From: Epsilonproteobacteria bacterium tcs-49
GTDB lineage: Bacteria; Campylobacterota; Campylobacteria; Campylobacterales; Sulfurovaceae
Reading direction: 5' to 3'
Assembly (NCBI GenBank): GCA_002049495.1
Contig: LLYS01000004.1
Coordinates: 147,599 to 211,598 of the forward strand
Length of the DNA stretch: 64,000 bases
The notes under the pieces were generated by a model. It was not told the DNA's origin and made no database searches. It was given only the letters and a program-made list of their open reading frames with translations. Shown here in pieces: positions 32,995 to 40,668 of this stretch. A program made the translations under genes and the position numbers. The stretch's first letter is position 1. The number at the start of each line of letters is the position of its first letter.

Positions 32995-34378
32995 GCTGCT
33001 CTATCAAGGTTTCGGGCGTCGCGCTGAAATCGGCTCCGCCGTAACTTCGCGCGGCAAAACTCAGCGCCAGCGAACCCTGCAGGGCGGCTTCTTTTGCGTC
33101 GTACCCCTGGGCTAAAAGCGCGCCGATGAGACCCGAAAGCATATCGCCGCTGCCGCCCTGGCTGAGCGAACTTGCGCAAAAGGGGTTCACATACAGCTCC
33201 TGCCCCCGGGCGATGACGCTACACGCGCCTTTGAGCACCAGCGTCACGCCGGGAAAAAGTTTGCCAAATTCCCGCGCCGCGCCGAAGCGGTCGTTTTGGA
33301 TCTGTTCTACGCTTTTTTCGATGCCGTAGCGCTTTAGCAGACGGCTAAACTCTTTGGGATGGGGCGTGATCACCACCTGCCTTTGCTGTTTGAGCGTTTG
33401 CAGCAGGGTTTCGTTTTCCAGCCCGTCGGCGTCAAGGACAAGGGGGAAATTGTTTTCGACGATGGAGTGTTGTAAAAACTCATCCAGAAAGTAGTTGCCA
33501 AGACCCATTCCTACGCAAAGAGCGCTGCAATTTGGCGCAACGTCGTGGCTGTGCATCAAGCTCGGCGGAATCTGCTGCAGCTTTTCCCGCGTCACCAGAC
33601 TCACCAGCCCCGCCCCGTAGCGAAGACCCGCCTGCGCGCAGATCAGTGCCGCGCCCTCCTTCTCTCCGCACAAAACGTTAAGGTGCCCGTACCGCCCCTT
33701 ATGGGTGTTGGCTTTTCCCCGCAGCGGCGGCTTGAAGTCGCTTTTTTCCAGCAGGCGGCAAGCGCTTTGCCCCTCATAGGCTTCACGGCTTACCCCAAGA
33801 TCCACGCAGCGGATCTCCCCCGCGCACCCCACGGCATTGTCGCTGTAAAGCGCCTCTTTAAGCGCGCCCATGGTAAAGGTGATATCGGCTTCAAACGCCA
33901 GGGGCAGCAGCGCTCCTGTGGCACTGAGCCCCGTAGGGACGTCACAGGCGATCCTGTATGCGGCAGTTTTATTTAATTGCTCTATGAGTTCTTGCAGCGG
34001 CGGGCTCAACTCCCGATCCAGCCCCGCGCCAAACAGCGCGTCGACGATCACGTCCGCCCCGCTGTAATCCTCTACCGTTTCGATGCCCAGCTTTTGGGCC
34101 CGGTGCAGTTGCAGCTGCGCCATATCGGATTTGACTCCCAAAGGCAGAACCAAAGCGACCTCGTAGCTGCGCGCAAGCTGTCTGGCCACGGTTATCCCGT
34201 CGGCCCCGTTGTTGCCCGGGCCGGCGATGATCGCTACCTTGCTGTTTTTGGGAAAATGCTCTTTGATATGGTCGCTGATCCCCGCCGCCGCGTTTTCCAT
34301 GAGGATATCTTCACTCAAACCGTAGCGCTCGTAGCAGGTTTTATCCATCGCGTAGCAGTCGAAGAAAAGCTTTTGCAC
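32978..34378 (-). CDS. nnr: Bifunctional NAD(P)H-hydrate epimerase/dehydratase
   Basis: Repairs hydrated NAD(P)H. 466 residues, the normal fused form. The N-terminal YjeF epimerase domain (1-215) has VAIIAGPGNNGADGITVAR. The C-terminal ADP-dependent dehydratase domain has YGHLNVLCGEKEGA, VLDADGLEN, ITPHPKEFSRLL, and the catalytic ASSLSQGGSGDMLSGLIGALLAQG. The start is GTG with AAAGGA six bases upstream. That SD lies beside a large structured intergenic element (34390-34523). Confidence 0.95.
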   Translation of the reverse strand: MQKLFFDCYAMDKTCYERYGLSEDILMENAAAGISDHIKEHFPKNSKVAIIAGPGNNGADGITVARQLARSYEVALVLPLGVKSDMAQLQLHRAQKLGIETVEDYSGADVIVDALFGAGLDRELSPPLQELIEQLNKTAAYRIACDVPTGLSATGALLPLAFEADITFTMGALKEALYSDNAVGCAGEIRCVDLGVSREAYEGQSACRLLEKSDFKPPLRGKANTHKGRYGHLNVLCGEKEGAALICAQAGLRYGAGLVSLVTREKLQQIPPSLMHSHDVAPNCSALCVGMGLGNYFLDEFLQHSIVENNFPLVLDADGLENETLLQTLKQQRQVVITPHPKEFSRLLKRYGIEKSVEQIQNDRFGAAREFGKLFPGVTLVLKGACSVIARGQELYVNPFCASSLSQGGSGDMLSGLIGALLAQGYDAKEAALQGSLALSFAARSYGGADFSATPETLIEQLAHLG

Positions 34379-34389
34379 GGGGTATCCTT

Positions 34390-34523
34390 TATAGTCAAAG
34401 TTATTTTTATAAGTACCGTTAGAGAGGTCAAATCCTCCCTACGGTCTGAGTCTCTCTAACAGCACTTATAAAAACAGTCGAGTCAAAACAGCGGCACTCG
34501 CCGCTGCTTATCTTTTGACTATA
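34390..34523 (-). repeat. Highly structured intergenic element between purM and nnr
   Basis: The 140-base gap is almost fully palindromic. Hairpin A: 34404-34426 pairs with 34452-34474 (11 bp, a 3x3 internal loop, then 9 bp GTTAGAGAG/CTCTCTAAC) with a 25-nt loop. Hairpin B: AGTCAAAA (34481-34488) and CAGCGGC pair with GCCGCTG and TTTTGACT (34513-34520) around a tetraloop and a one-sided bulge. TATAGTCAAA at the left end also pairs with TTTGACTATA at the right end, competing with hairpin B. The right repeat includes the purM stop; the left one abuts the nnr SD. It may be a mobile repeat with terminal inverted repeats or a regulatory RNA. Confidence 0.6.
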
Positions 34524-35514
34524 CCATTTCCACGCTGCCGCTGCCCGCTGTCAATTCGCCGATGACGTAACCGCCGCTTTCACGGCAGACAAAGTCAGCA
34601 TCCGCACTGTCGACCACGAGAACCATCCCGACCCCCATATTGAAGGTGCGATACATCTCCTCTTTATCCACGTGTTTTGCCATAAAATCAAAGATCGGCA
34701 AAGTTTGGATCTTACTTGCGTCCACTTTGGCGCTTAAGTCTTTAGTCAAGACTCTGGGCAGGTTTTCCACAATCCCGCCGCCGGTGATATGTGCCAGCGC
34801 TTTGATCTTGTGCTTGAGCTTTTTGAACGTTTTGACATAGATGTTTGTGGGCGTTAGCAGCGTTTCGATAAGCGGTTTGCCCTCAAACTCCTCCTCATAA
34901 TCCATCCCCAATCTCTCAAAGAAGAGTTTGCGCACCAAAGAGTAGCCGTTGGAGTGCACCCCGCTGCTGGGAAGCGCTATGAGCACCTGCCCCGCCGCGA
35001 GTTTGGAACTGCGATCGATCTCGCTTTGTTCGGCGATCCCCACCGAAAAGCCGGCCAGGTCAAAGTCATCGCCGCTGTACATCCCGGGCATCTCCGCCGT
35101 TTCGCCGCCGATCAGGGCGCACTCGCTCATCTTACACCCCTTTGCGATCCCGCTGACCACATCCTTTGCCACGTTGACTTCCAGCTTCGCCGTCGCGTAG
35201 TAATCCAGAAAAAACATCGGTTCGGCGAAGTTGCAGATCAGATCGTTGACGCACATGGCGACCAGGTCGATCCCCACCGTATCGTAACGCTTGCTGTCGA
35301 TGGCAAGTTTGAGTTTGGTCCCCACCCCGTCGGTGGCGGCCAAAAGCGTGGGCTGCTTGTACCCCGCAGGCAGGGAAAACGCCCCGGCAAAACTACCGAT
35401 CCCGCCTAAAACGTTTGGCGTGAAGGTGGATTTGACGTCACTTTTAATCGCATCGATAAAATCGTTGCCCGCATCGATGTCGACACCGGCGTCTTTGTAA
35501 CTGATATTACCCAT
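34519..35514 (-). CDS. purM: Phosphoribosylformylglycinamidine cyclo-ligase
   Basis: AIR synthetase of purine synthesis. 331 residues from the ATG at 35514 (MGNISYKDAGVDIDAG, the family start) with GGGAG upstream. Conserved blocks: GGFGSFAG-like GGIGSFAGAFSLP, TDGVGTKLKLA, DLVAMCVNDLIC, GGETAEMPGMY and HITGGGIVENLPR. The ATG overlaps the stop of the small membrane gene by 8 bp. Confidence 0.96.
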   Translation of the reverse strand: MGNISYKDAGVDIDAGNDFIDAIKSDVKSTFTPNVLGGIGSFAGAFSLPAGYKQPTLLAATDGVGTKLKLAIDSKRYDTVGIDLVAMCVNDLICNFAEPMFFLDYYATAKLEVNVAKDVVSGIAKGCKMSECALIGGETAEMPGMYSGDDFDLAGFSVGIAEQSEIDRSSKLAAGQVLIALPSSGVHSNGYSLVRKLFFERLGMDYEEEFEGKPLIETLLTPTNIYVKTFKKLKHKIKALAHITGGGIVENLPRVLTKDLSAKVDASKIQTLPIFDFMAKHVDKEEMYRTFNMGVGMVLVVDSADADFVCRESGGYVIGELTAGSGSVEMV

Positions 35515-35731
35515 TCTCGCTCCCGTCCTTGTCAAAATCGCATTTGCCGATCAATCTCTCCAATACCCACGTGGAGGGGCAAAAGTTGGTAAACGCCCAA
35601 ACCAGCAGCATCACCATGATAAACACTTGCAAAATAAACGCCGCTTTCATCATCCCCGATCCCGCAAGACCCAGTACCAAGCCAAGCATGATCGCCATCA
35701 AAATTCTTTGAACTCTTTCTGCACACAACAT
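35507..35731 (-). CDS. Small DUF2892-like (YgaP-type) membrane protein
   Basis: 74 residues with two hydrophobic helices (about 9-24 and 29-48), followed by a FCPSTWVLERLIG segment typical of the DUF2892 domain of YgaP-like proteins. Unlike E. coli YgaP it has no rhodanese domain. SD AAAGGA lies six bases before the ATG. It is driven by one half of a palindromic bidirectional promoter and is coupled to purM. Function unknown. Confidence 0.8.
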   Translation of the reverse strand: MLCAERVQRILMAIMLGLVLGLAGSGMMKAAFILQVFIMVMLLVWAFTNFCPSTWVLERLIGKCDFDKDGSENG

Positions 35732-35771
35732 ATCGATCCTTTCACTTTTGTGATCACATAATTTTTACTAA

Positions 35772-35784
35772 ATTATACTATAAT
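35772..35784. promoter_or_regulatory. Palindromic bidirectional promoter (two fused -10 boxes)
   Basis: ATTATA-C-TATAAT is a perfect palindrome that gives a consensus -10 on each strand. The minus start would be near 35765 (34-nt leader to the DUF2892 gene). The plus start would be 35791, the A of the panC ATG. Confidence 0.65.
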
Positions 35785-35790
35785 GTCACT

Positions 35791-36603
35791 ATGAAGATAG
35801 TAAAATCGATCCAAGAGTTACAAAAATATAGAAACGGATTAGACGGAAGCGTGGGGTTTGTACCGACTATGGGCGCTTTGCACGAGGGACACCTGAGCCT
35901 CATAAAAGCAGCCCGTGAAAACGACCACGTCATCGTCTCGGTCTATGTCAACCCCACCCAGTTTCTCCCGGGTGAAGATCTGGACAGATACCCCAGACAG
36001 CAGCAAAAAGATATCAAGGCGTGTGAAAAAGCGGGCGTGGATGCGATCTTTTTGCCCGATACCCTCTATAATGAGGATGAGCTTGCCATCACCGCCCCGC
36101 GCATCGGCGGCTACGTGCTTGAGGGAGCTTTTCGCCCCGGGCACTTTGACGGAATGCTGCAGGTAGTATTGAAACTGCTTAATCTCACCCGCCCCGCCAA
36201 AGCGTATTTTGGCAAAAAGGATGCGCAGCAGTACCTGCTGATACAAAAGATGGTGCGCGATCTGTTTTTAAACGTGGAGATCGTAGGCTGCCCTACGTTG
36301 CGCGACGCCGACGGATTGGCCAAAAGCAGCCGCAACGTCTACTTAAGCGACAGCGAAAGGGCCCGGGCCCTTTCCATCTCCAAAGCGCTGCAAAAAGCAA
36401 AAGAGCTTATCGAAAACGGTGAGCGGGAGTGGAGCACCGTGCAAGCGGTGATGGAGCAGATGTTACAACTGGATAAATTACAGTATGTTGCGTGTACCGA
36501 CTATGATCTGCAACCGCTGCACCGGCTTGAAAAAGGCCAATCCCTCATTACCCTGGCGGGCTTTGTCGGAAATACAAGGTTGATCGATAACCTCTGGGTC
36601 TGA
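35791..36603 (+). CDS. panC: Pantothenate synthetase
   Basis: Condenses pantoate and beta-alanine with ATP. 270 residues. FVPTMGALHEGHLSLIKAAR (residues 23-42) holds the HIGH-type motif, YVNPTQFLPGEDLDRYPR and YFGKKDAQQYLLIQKMVRDL follow, and GLAKSSRNVYLS is the KMSKS-like loop. There is no SD before the ATG and the -10 hexamer ends six bases upstream, so the mRNA is predicted to be leaderless. Confidence 0.97.
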   Translation: MKIVKSIQELQKYRNGLDGSVGFVPTMGALHEGHLSLIKAARENDHVIVSVYVNPTQFLPGEDLDRYPRQQQKDIKACEKAGVDAIFLPDTLYNEDELAITAPRIGGYVLEGAFRPGHFDGMLQVVLKLLNLTRPAKAYFGKKDAQQYLLIQKMVRDLFLNVEIVGCPTLRDADGLAKSSRNVYLSDSERARALSISKALQKAKELIENGEREWSTVQAVMEQMLQLDKLQYVACTDYDLQPLHRLEKGQSLITLAGFVGNTRLIDNLWV

Positions 36604-36694
36604 AAAATCTCTTAAAAATAGAATCTTGATTTTTTTAACATTTGTTTTTTATTTTATCTGTTTTTAAGCTAAAAGAGTCCATAATTTGTTTAAG

Positions 36695-36722
36695 CATGTA
36701 CAGAAAATGTACGGTGTACATG
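36695..36722 (+). promoter_or_regulatory. Inverted repeat upstream of the pilin gene
   Basis: CATGTAC and GTACATG form an inverted repeat with a further TGTAC in between, 26 bases before the pilin ATG. It may be an operator or a leader hairpin. The 144-base gap shows no clear -10 or sigma-54 site; the stretch before it is very T-rich. Confidence 0.4.
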
Positions 36723-36747
36723 TGGATATTTTTTTAAAGGAGTCGTT

Positions 36748-37164
36748 ATGCGAAAAGGTTTTACAATGATCGAATTGATCTTCGTAATCGTAATTTTAGG
36801 GATTTTAGCAGCAGTTGCCATTCCAAGACTCTCAGCAACGAGAGATGACGCGCAAATTTCAAGAGGGGCGAGTGACGTAGCTACCGCCGTTCAAGACTTG
36901 GGGGCATTTTATACAGCACAGGGAACATGGTCAAATGCTATTACCGATATGACCAATGTACCATTTGACGGCGCCAATCCCTCAAACGGGATCAACTATG
37001 AAGTGGGGAATGCCGAAGATTGTATCACGTTTACAACAGCTGCAGACGGAAACTTAACGGTATCTGATGCCGGTGGCACTTCAGCCGTATGTAGGGGTGT
37101 CGTCGGACGCGCTACCGACCTCTTAACAACGCATGAGTTCGGCGGACAAGGCGTTAACTACTAA
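36748..37164 (+). CDS. Type IV pilin-like / type II pseudopilin protein
   Basis: 138 residues. The N-terminus MRKGFTMIELIFVIVILGILAAVAIPRL is a textbook class III signal: short basic leader, cleavage between G4 and F5, and a hydrophobic helix with E at mature position 5. The globular domain has two cysteines (EDCITFT and AVCRGV) about 30 apart that may form the D-loop disulfide. SD AAAGGAG is excellent, suggesting high expression. It could build a type IV pilus or a type II secretion pseudopilus; no assembly genes are nearby. Confidence 0.88.
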   Translation: MRKGFTMIELIFVIVILGILAAVAIPRLSATRDDAQISRGASDVATAVQDLGAFYTAQGTWSNAITDMTNVPFDGANPSNGINYEVGNAEDCITFTTAADGNLTVSDAGGTSAVCRGVVGRATDLLTTHEFGGQGVNY

Positions 37165-37172
37165 GTTCTCCT

Positions 37173-37227
37173 GATACGGCAGTGAACAACTGTCGTATCT
37201 GATCAAATCCTGCTTCACGGGTTTGAT
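37173..37227 (+). terminator. Tandem hairpins between the two pilin genes
   Basis: GATACGGCAGT (37173-37183) pairs over 11 bp, with one G-U, with ACTGTCGTATC (37189-37199). Directly after, ATCAAATCC (37202-37210) pairs with GGGTTTGAT (37219-37227). There is no strong T run, so partial termination or mRNA stabilisation of the first gene is likelier than a full stop. Confidence 0.5.
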
Positions 37228-37267
37228 TGATTGCTATATAAAACTACTAAAGGCCTACATCTATATT

Positions 37268-37690
37268 ATGAAAAACGCTTTCACCATGCTGGAAATGATC
37301 TTTGTAATAGTCGTTATCGGTATCCTCTCAGCCATAGCTATTCCCAAATTTGCCGCTACTCGGGATGATGCACATGTTGCAAAAGCAAGAAGTACGGTAG
37401 CAAGTATCCGCAGCGGCCTGGCAACACAACGTACCAATCGCATTATGAGAGGACTCGACCCCTTTCCGGAACATTTAGACGACGGAGGAACAGCTGCAGG
37501 GGAAGAGCTTTTTGACAATGTACTGGACTACCCTGTTCGCTCAAGTGGAGACAGCGGGCACTGGATAAAAACAGGGGATGACACTTATCGTTTTAATACC
37601 ACTAACACTATTTTCACCTATGATTCGGATGAAGGCACCTTTGACTGTGACCACGACAAACCGGAATGTTCTAGCAATTTCGAATTTTAA
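37268..37690 (+). CDS. Second type IV pilin-like / pseudopilin protein
   Basis: 140 residues from the ATG at 37268, chosen because MKNAFTMLEMIFVIVVIGILSAIAIPKF is the proper prepilin leader with cleavage after A4; an upstream in-frame ATG would add an unlikely 15-residue extension. Mature position 5 is Glu. A CDHDKPEC pair near the C-terminus can form a small disulfide loop. The SD is weak, in contrast with the first pilin, suggesting a minor subunit. Confidence 0.85.
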   Translation: MKNAFTMLEMIFVIVVIGILSAIAIPKFAATRDDAHVAKARSTVASIRSGLATQRTNRIMRGLDPFPEHLDDGGTAAGEELFDNVLDYPVRSSGDSGHWIKTGDDTYRFNTTNTIFTYDSDEGTFDCDHDKPECSSNFEF

Positions 37691-37692
37691 GC

Positions 37693-37698
37693 TATAAT
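37693..37698 (+). promoter_or_regulatory. -10 element for priA (leaderless)
   Basis: TATAAT ends exactly six bases before the priA ATG, placing the predicted start on the A at 37705. No SD is present. Confidence 0.5.
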
Positions 37699-37704
37699 TG
37701 CGGC

Positions 37705-39528
37705 ATGTATTTTTACAAAGTCGCACTACTCAATCAAACCGTTTTTACCTACAGCTGCCAAGAGAAGCTTTCCGAGGGAACGCTCGTGACCGTACCTCTA
37801 AAAAGCACCGTCAAAGAGGGCGTGGTTCTGGAACAAACGGAACAACCCGTAAAATATGAAGCCAAATCGATCCTGGAGATCAAACCGCTTTTTTTCACCC
37901 AAACCCAGCTCGAGATCGCACGCTTTATCGCGCGCTACTACTTTTGCGACCTTGCCGTAGCACTCAATATCTTTACGCCGCTGCACAGGGAATACACCCC
38001 CTTTACCCTGCAAAGTCCCATCGAAAAACCGACGCTGAGCCCTGATCAGCAAAGCGCCTTTGAAACGCTGAAAACAAACAGAACCTCCCTGCTTTTCGGG
38101 GTCACGGGCAGCGGGAAAACGGAAGTTTATATCTCCTACATTTATGAAATCTTGCAAAAAAACCAAACGGTTCTTTTACTCATGCCCGAAATCAGCCTGA
38201 CGCCACAGATCCAAAAACGCCTGGAGCGATACTTTGGCAAAACGGTGGGATTGTGGCACTCAAAATTGACAAAAAAACAGCGCACCACCTTGCTGCAAAG
38301 GCTGTACGACGGCGAGATCGGCATCGTCATCGGCGCACGCTCCGCGCTTTTTCTGCCGCTGCAAAACCCGGGACTGATCATTGTGGACGAGGAGCATGAC
38401 GACAGTTACAAAGCCGCCAACAAACCCCGCTATCATGCCAAAGATATCGCCCTGCTTTATGCAAACAGGCTGGATATCCCCATCGTTTTGGGAAGTGCTA
38501 CCCCTTCGCTTGGTAGTTACGTCAAATTCCCCGTAGTGCGCCTGCCAAAACCCTTCGTGCAGACAAACAAGGAGTACCGTTTTATCAGCGGCGACGAGTT
38601 TGACCACTACCTGCAAGAAACCATCAAACAAAACGCGCAGAAACAGTCGCTGATCTTTATCCCCACCCGGGCCAATTTTAAATACCTGCACTGCAAAAGC
38701 TGCGGGGATTTTGTCAAATGCCCCTTCTGTTCGGTGGGGATGAGTATGCACAGCGGAAAAAAGATGCTTAAGTGCCACTACTGCTCCTTTACCCAGGCGA
38801 TCCCCCAAACCTGCCCCAGCTGCCACGACGTTACCCTTTCATCCCAGCGCATGGGCACCGCGGAGATTATGAATATCTTAAAAGACACAGAAGGTCTGCG
38901 CCTGCAGCAGTTTGATACCGACACTATCACCACCGGAGCCAAGCTTAAAAAAGCGCTCGCCGCCTTTGAAAAAGGCGAAACCAACGTGCTGGTAGGGACG
39001 CAGATGCTTTCAAAGGGGCACGATTATCCCAACATCACCCTCTCGGTAATCATGGGGCTGGATTATCTGCTTTCAATGGCCGATTTCAGAGCCCGGGAAA
39101 AAGCGCTGAGCCTCTTTACCCAGATTGCGGGGCGCAGCGGACGCAAAGAGCACGCCACCGTCATTACCCAAACGGCAAACGCGGAGTTTTTTCAAAGTTA
39201 TTTGAATGATTATGAAAAGTTCCTGCGCGAAGAGATCCCCTTTCGCAAGGAGTTGTATCCCCCCTTTACCACCCTGGCAAAGCTGCTTTTCAGCCACAAA
39301 AACCAAAATAAGGTGACGGCGCAGATGCAAGCCGTAGAGCAAAAACTCCACGAACACGGCCTGGTGGAAGTGGTAGGTGCGGGACCCAACGCCATTGAGC
39401 GGATCGCGGGGAAATTTCGATATAATATCCTACTACGTTCAGAGAAAAAAACCCAGATGCTCAAAGCGATCAGCGCGGTATATGACGGCAGCTTTGAGGT
39501 GGATATGGATTGTATCCATTTTGATTAA
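37705..39528 (+). CDS. priA: Primosomal protein N' (replication restart helicase PriA)
   Basis: 607 residues, shorter than the 730 of E. coli, as in relatives. Walker A LLFGVTGSGKTEVYISYI is near residues 132-149, the Walker B box is DEEHDDSYKAA, and GSATPSLGSY and GRSGRKEHATVITQT are helicase motifs. The paired zinc sites are in HCKSCGDFVKCPFC, CHYCSF and CPSC. It reloads DnaB at stalled forks; dnaB lies two genes downstream. Confidence 0.95.
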   Translation: MYFYKVALLNQTVFTYSCQEKLSEGTLVTVPLKSTVKEGVVLEQTEQPVKYEAKSILEIKPLFFTQTQLEIARFIARYYFCDLAVALNIFTPLHREYTPFTLQSPIEKPTLSPDQQSAFETLKTNRTSLLFGVTGSGKTEVYISYIYEILQKNQTVLLLMPEISLTPQIQKRLERYFGKTVGLWHSKLTKKQRTTLLQRLYDGEIGIVIGARSALFLPLQNPGLIIVDEEHDDSYKAANKPRYHAKDIALLYANRLDIPIVLGSATPSLGSYVKFPVVRLPKPFVQTNKEYRFISGDEFDHYLQETIKQNAQKQSLIFIPTRANFKYLHCKSCGDFVKCPFCSVGMSMHSGKKMLKCHYCSFTQAIPQTCPSCHDVTLSSQRMGTAEIMNILKDTEGLRLQQFDTDTITTGAKLKKALAAFEKGETNVLVGTQMLSKGHDYPNITLSVIMGLDYLLSMADFRAREKALSLFTQIAGRSGRKEHATVITQTANAEFFQSYLNDYEKFLREEIPFRKELYPPFTTLAKLLFSHKNQNKVTAQMQAVEQKLHEHGLVEVVGAGPNAIERIAGKFRYNILLRSEKKTQMLKAISAVYDGSFEVDMDCIHFD

Positions 39529-39599
39529 AGGGACCCTTCTCCACAAAACCCTGAGGGGAGTGTAAAAGCCCTTTTAAAGAGGAAACAGGAAAGTGTTAT

Positions 39600-40667
39600 A
39601 TGAGTGAGATCAAGCGCTACAAAACAAAACAGATCCATGTGGGCGACGTGACCGTAGGCGGAGACGCACCTATCAGTACCCAGTCCATGACCTTCAGCGA
39701 TACCCGCGACGTCGACGCCACGGTCGAACAGATCAACCGACTGCACTTCGCAGGCTGCGACATCGTCCGCGTTGCCGTCCCCGATCTGGAAGCCGCGCGG
39801 GCGCTCAAAGCGATCAAAGAGCGCATCGCCCTGCCGCTGGTAGCGGATATCCACTTCAACCACCGCTATGCGCTGATAGCCAGCGAAAGCGTGGATTGTA
39901 TCCGTATCAACCCGGGTAATATCGGCAACAAGGAGCGCATCAAGGAGGTGGTAGCAGCGTGCAAACAGCGCGGCATTCCCATCCGCATCGGCGTCAACAG
40001 CGGTAGCCTAGAAAAGCAGTTTGAAAACCGCTACGGCCCCACCGCCGAAGCGATGGTGGCTTCGGCGCTGTATAATATCAAGCTGCTTGAAGATTGCGAT
40101 TTTGACCAGATCAAGGTCTCCATGAAAGCAAGTGACGTCAAGCGCACCGTAGATGCGTACCGCATACTGCGTCCACAGGTAGAGTATCCTTTTCACCTGG
40201 GCGTGACCGAAGCGGGGACCACCTTTCACGCCACGGTCAAATCCGCCATGGGGCTGGGCGCGCTTTTGCTTGAGGGGATCGGCGATACCATGCGCGTCTC
40301 CATCACCGGAGAGTTGGAAGAGGAGATCAAAGTCGCCAAAGCGATCCTCAAAGACAGCGGTGTGAGCAAAGAGGGGGTCAATATCATCTCCTGCCCCACC
40401 TGCGGCCGCCTGGAAGCGGATCTGGTCAAAGCCGTGGGCGAAGTGGAGGAAAAGCTGGCCCACATCACCGCGCCTTTGGACGTATCGGTGATGGGCTGCG
40501 CGGTCAACGCCATCGGCGAAGCCAAGCACGCCGACGTGGCGATCGCGTACGGCAAAGGCAAGGGGCTGGTTATGGTCAAAGGCGAAGTGGTCGCCAAACT
40601 CGATGAGAAAAATTTAGTCACACGCTTTATCCGTGAAGTGGAAAAAGCGGCAAAGGAAACAACGTAA
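39600..40667 (+). CDS. ispG: 4-hydroxy-3-methylbut-2-enyl diphosphate synthase
   Basis: Iron-sulfur enzyme of the MEP isoprenoid pathway (GcpE). 355 residues. The N-terminus has [28 protein letters not shown] and GVNSGSLEK in the TIM barrel. Cluster ligands are in ISCPTCGR and [11 protein letters not shown], with the glutamate shortly after. SD AGGAAA is eight bases before the ATG. dnaB starts two bases after the stop. Confidence 0.97.
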   Translation: MSEIKRYKTKQIHVGDVTVGGDAPISTQSMTFSDTRDVDATVEQINRLHFAGCDIVRVAVPDLEAARALKAIKERIALPLVADIHFNHRYALIASESVDCIRINPGNIGNKERIKEVVAACKQRGIPIRIGVNSGSLEKQFENRYGPTAEAMVASALYNIKLLEDCDFDQIKVSMKASDVKRTVDAYRILRPQVEYPFHLGVTEAGTTFHATVKSAMGLGALLLEGIGDTMRVSITGELEEEIKVAKAILKDSGVSKEGVNIISCPTCGRLEADLVKAVGEVEEKLAHITAPLDVSVMGCAVNAIGEAKHADVAIAYGKGKGLVMVKGEVVAKLDEKNLVTRFIREVEKAAKETT

Positions 40668-40668
40668 T

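Noticed and set aside
34418..34460. A T-loop-like TCAAATC in the purM-nnr element, which suggested a tRNA
   Set aside because: Neither an acceptor stem nor an anticodon arm can be drawn; the bases belong to the loop of a long hairpin.
37223..37267. An upstream in-frame ATG for the second pilin
   Set aside because: It would put 15 extra residues before the prepilin leader and overlaps the intergenic hairpin; the ATG at 37268 gives a normal leader.
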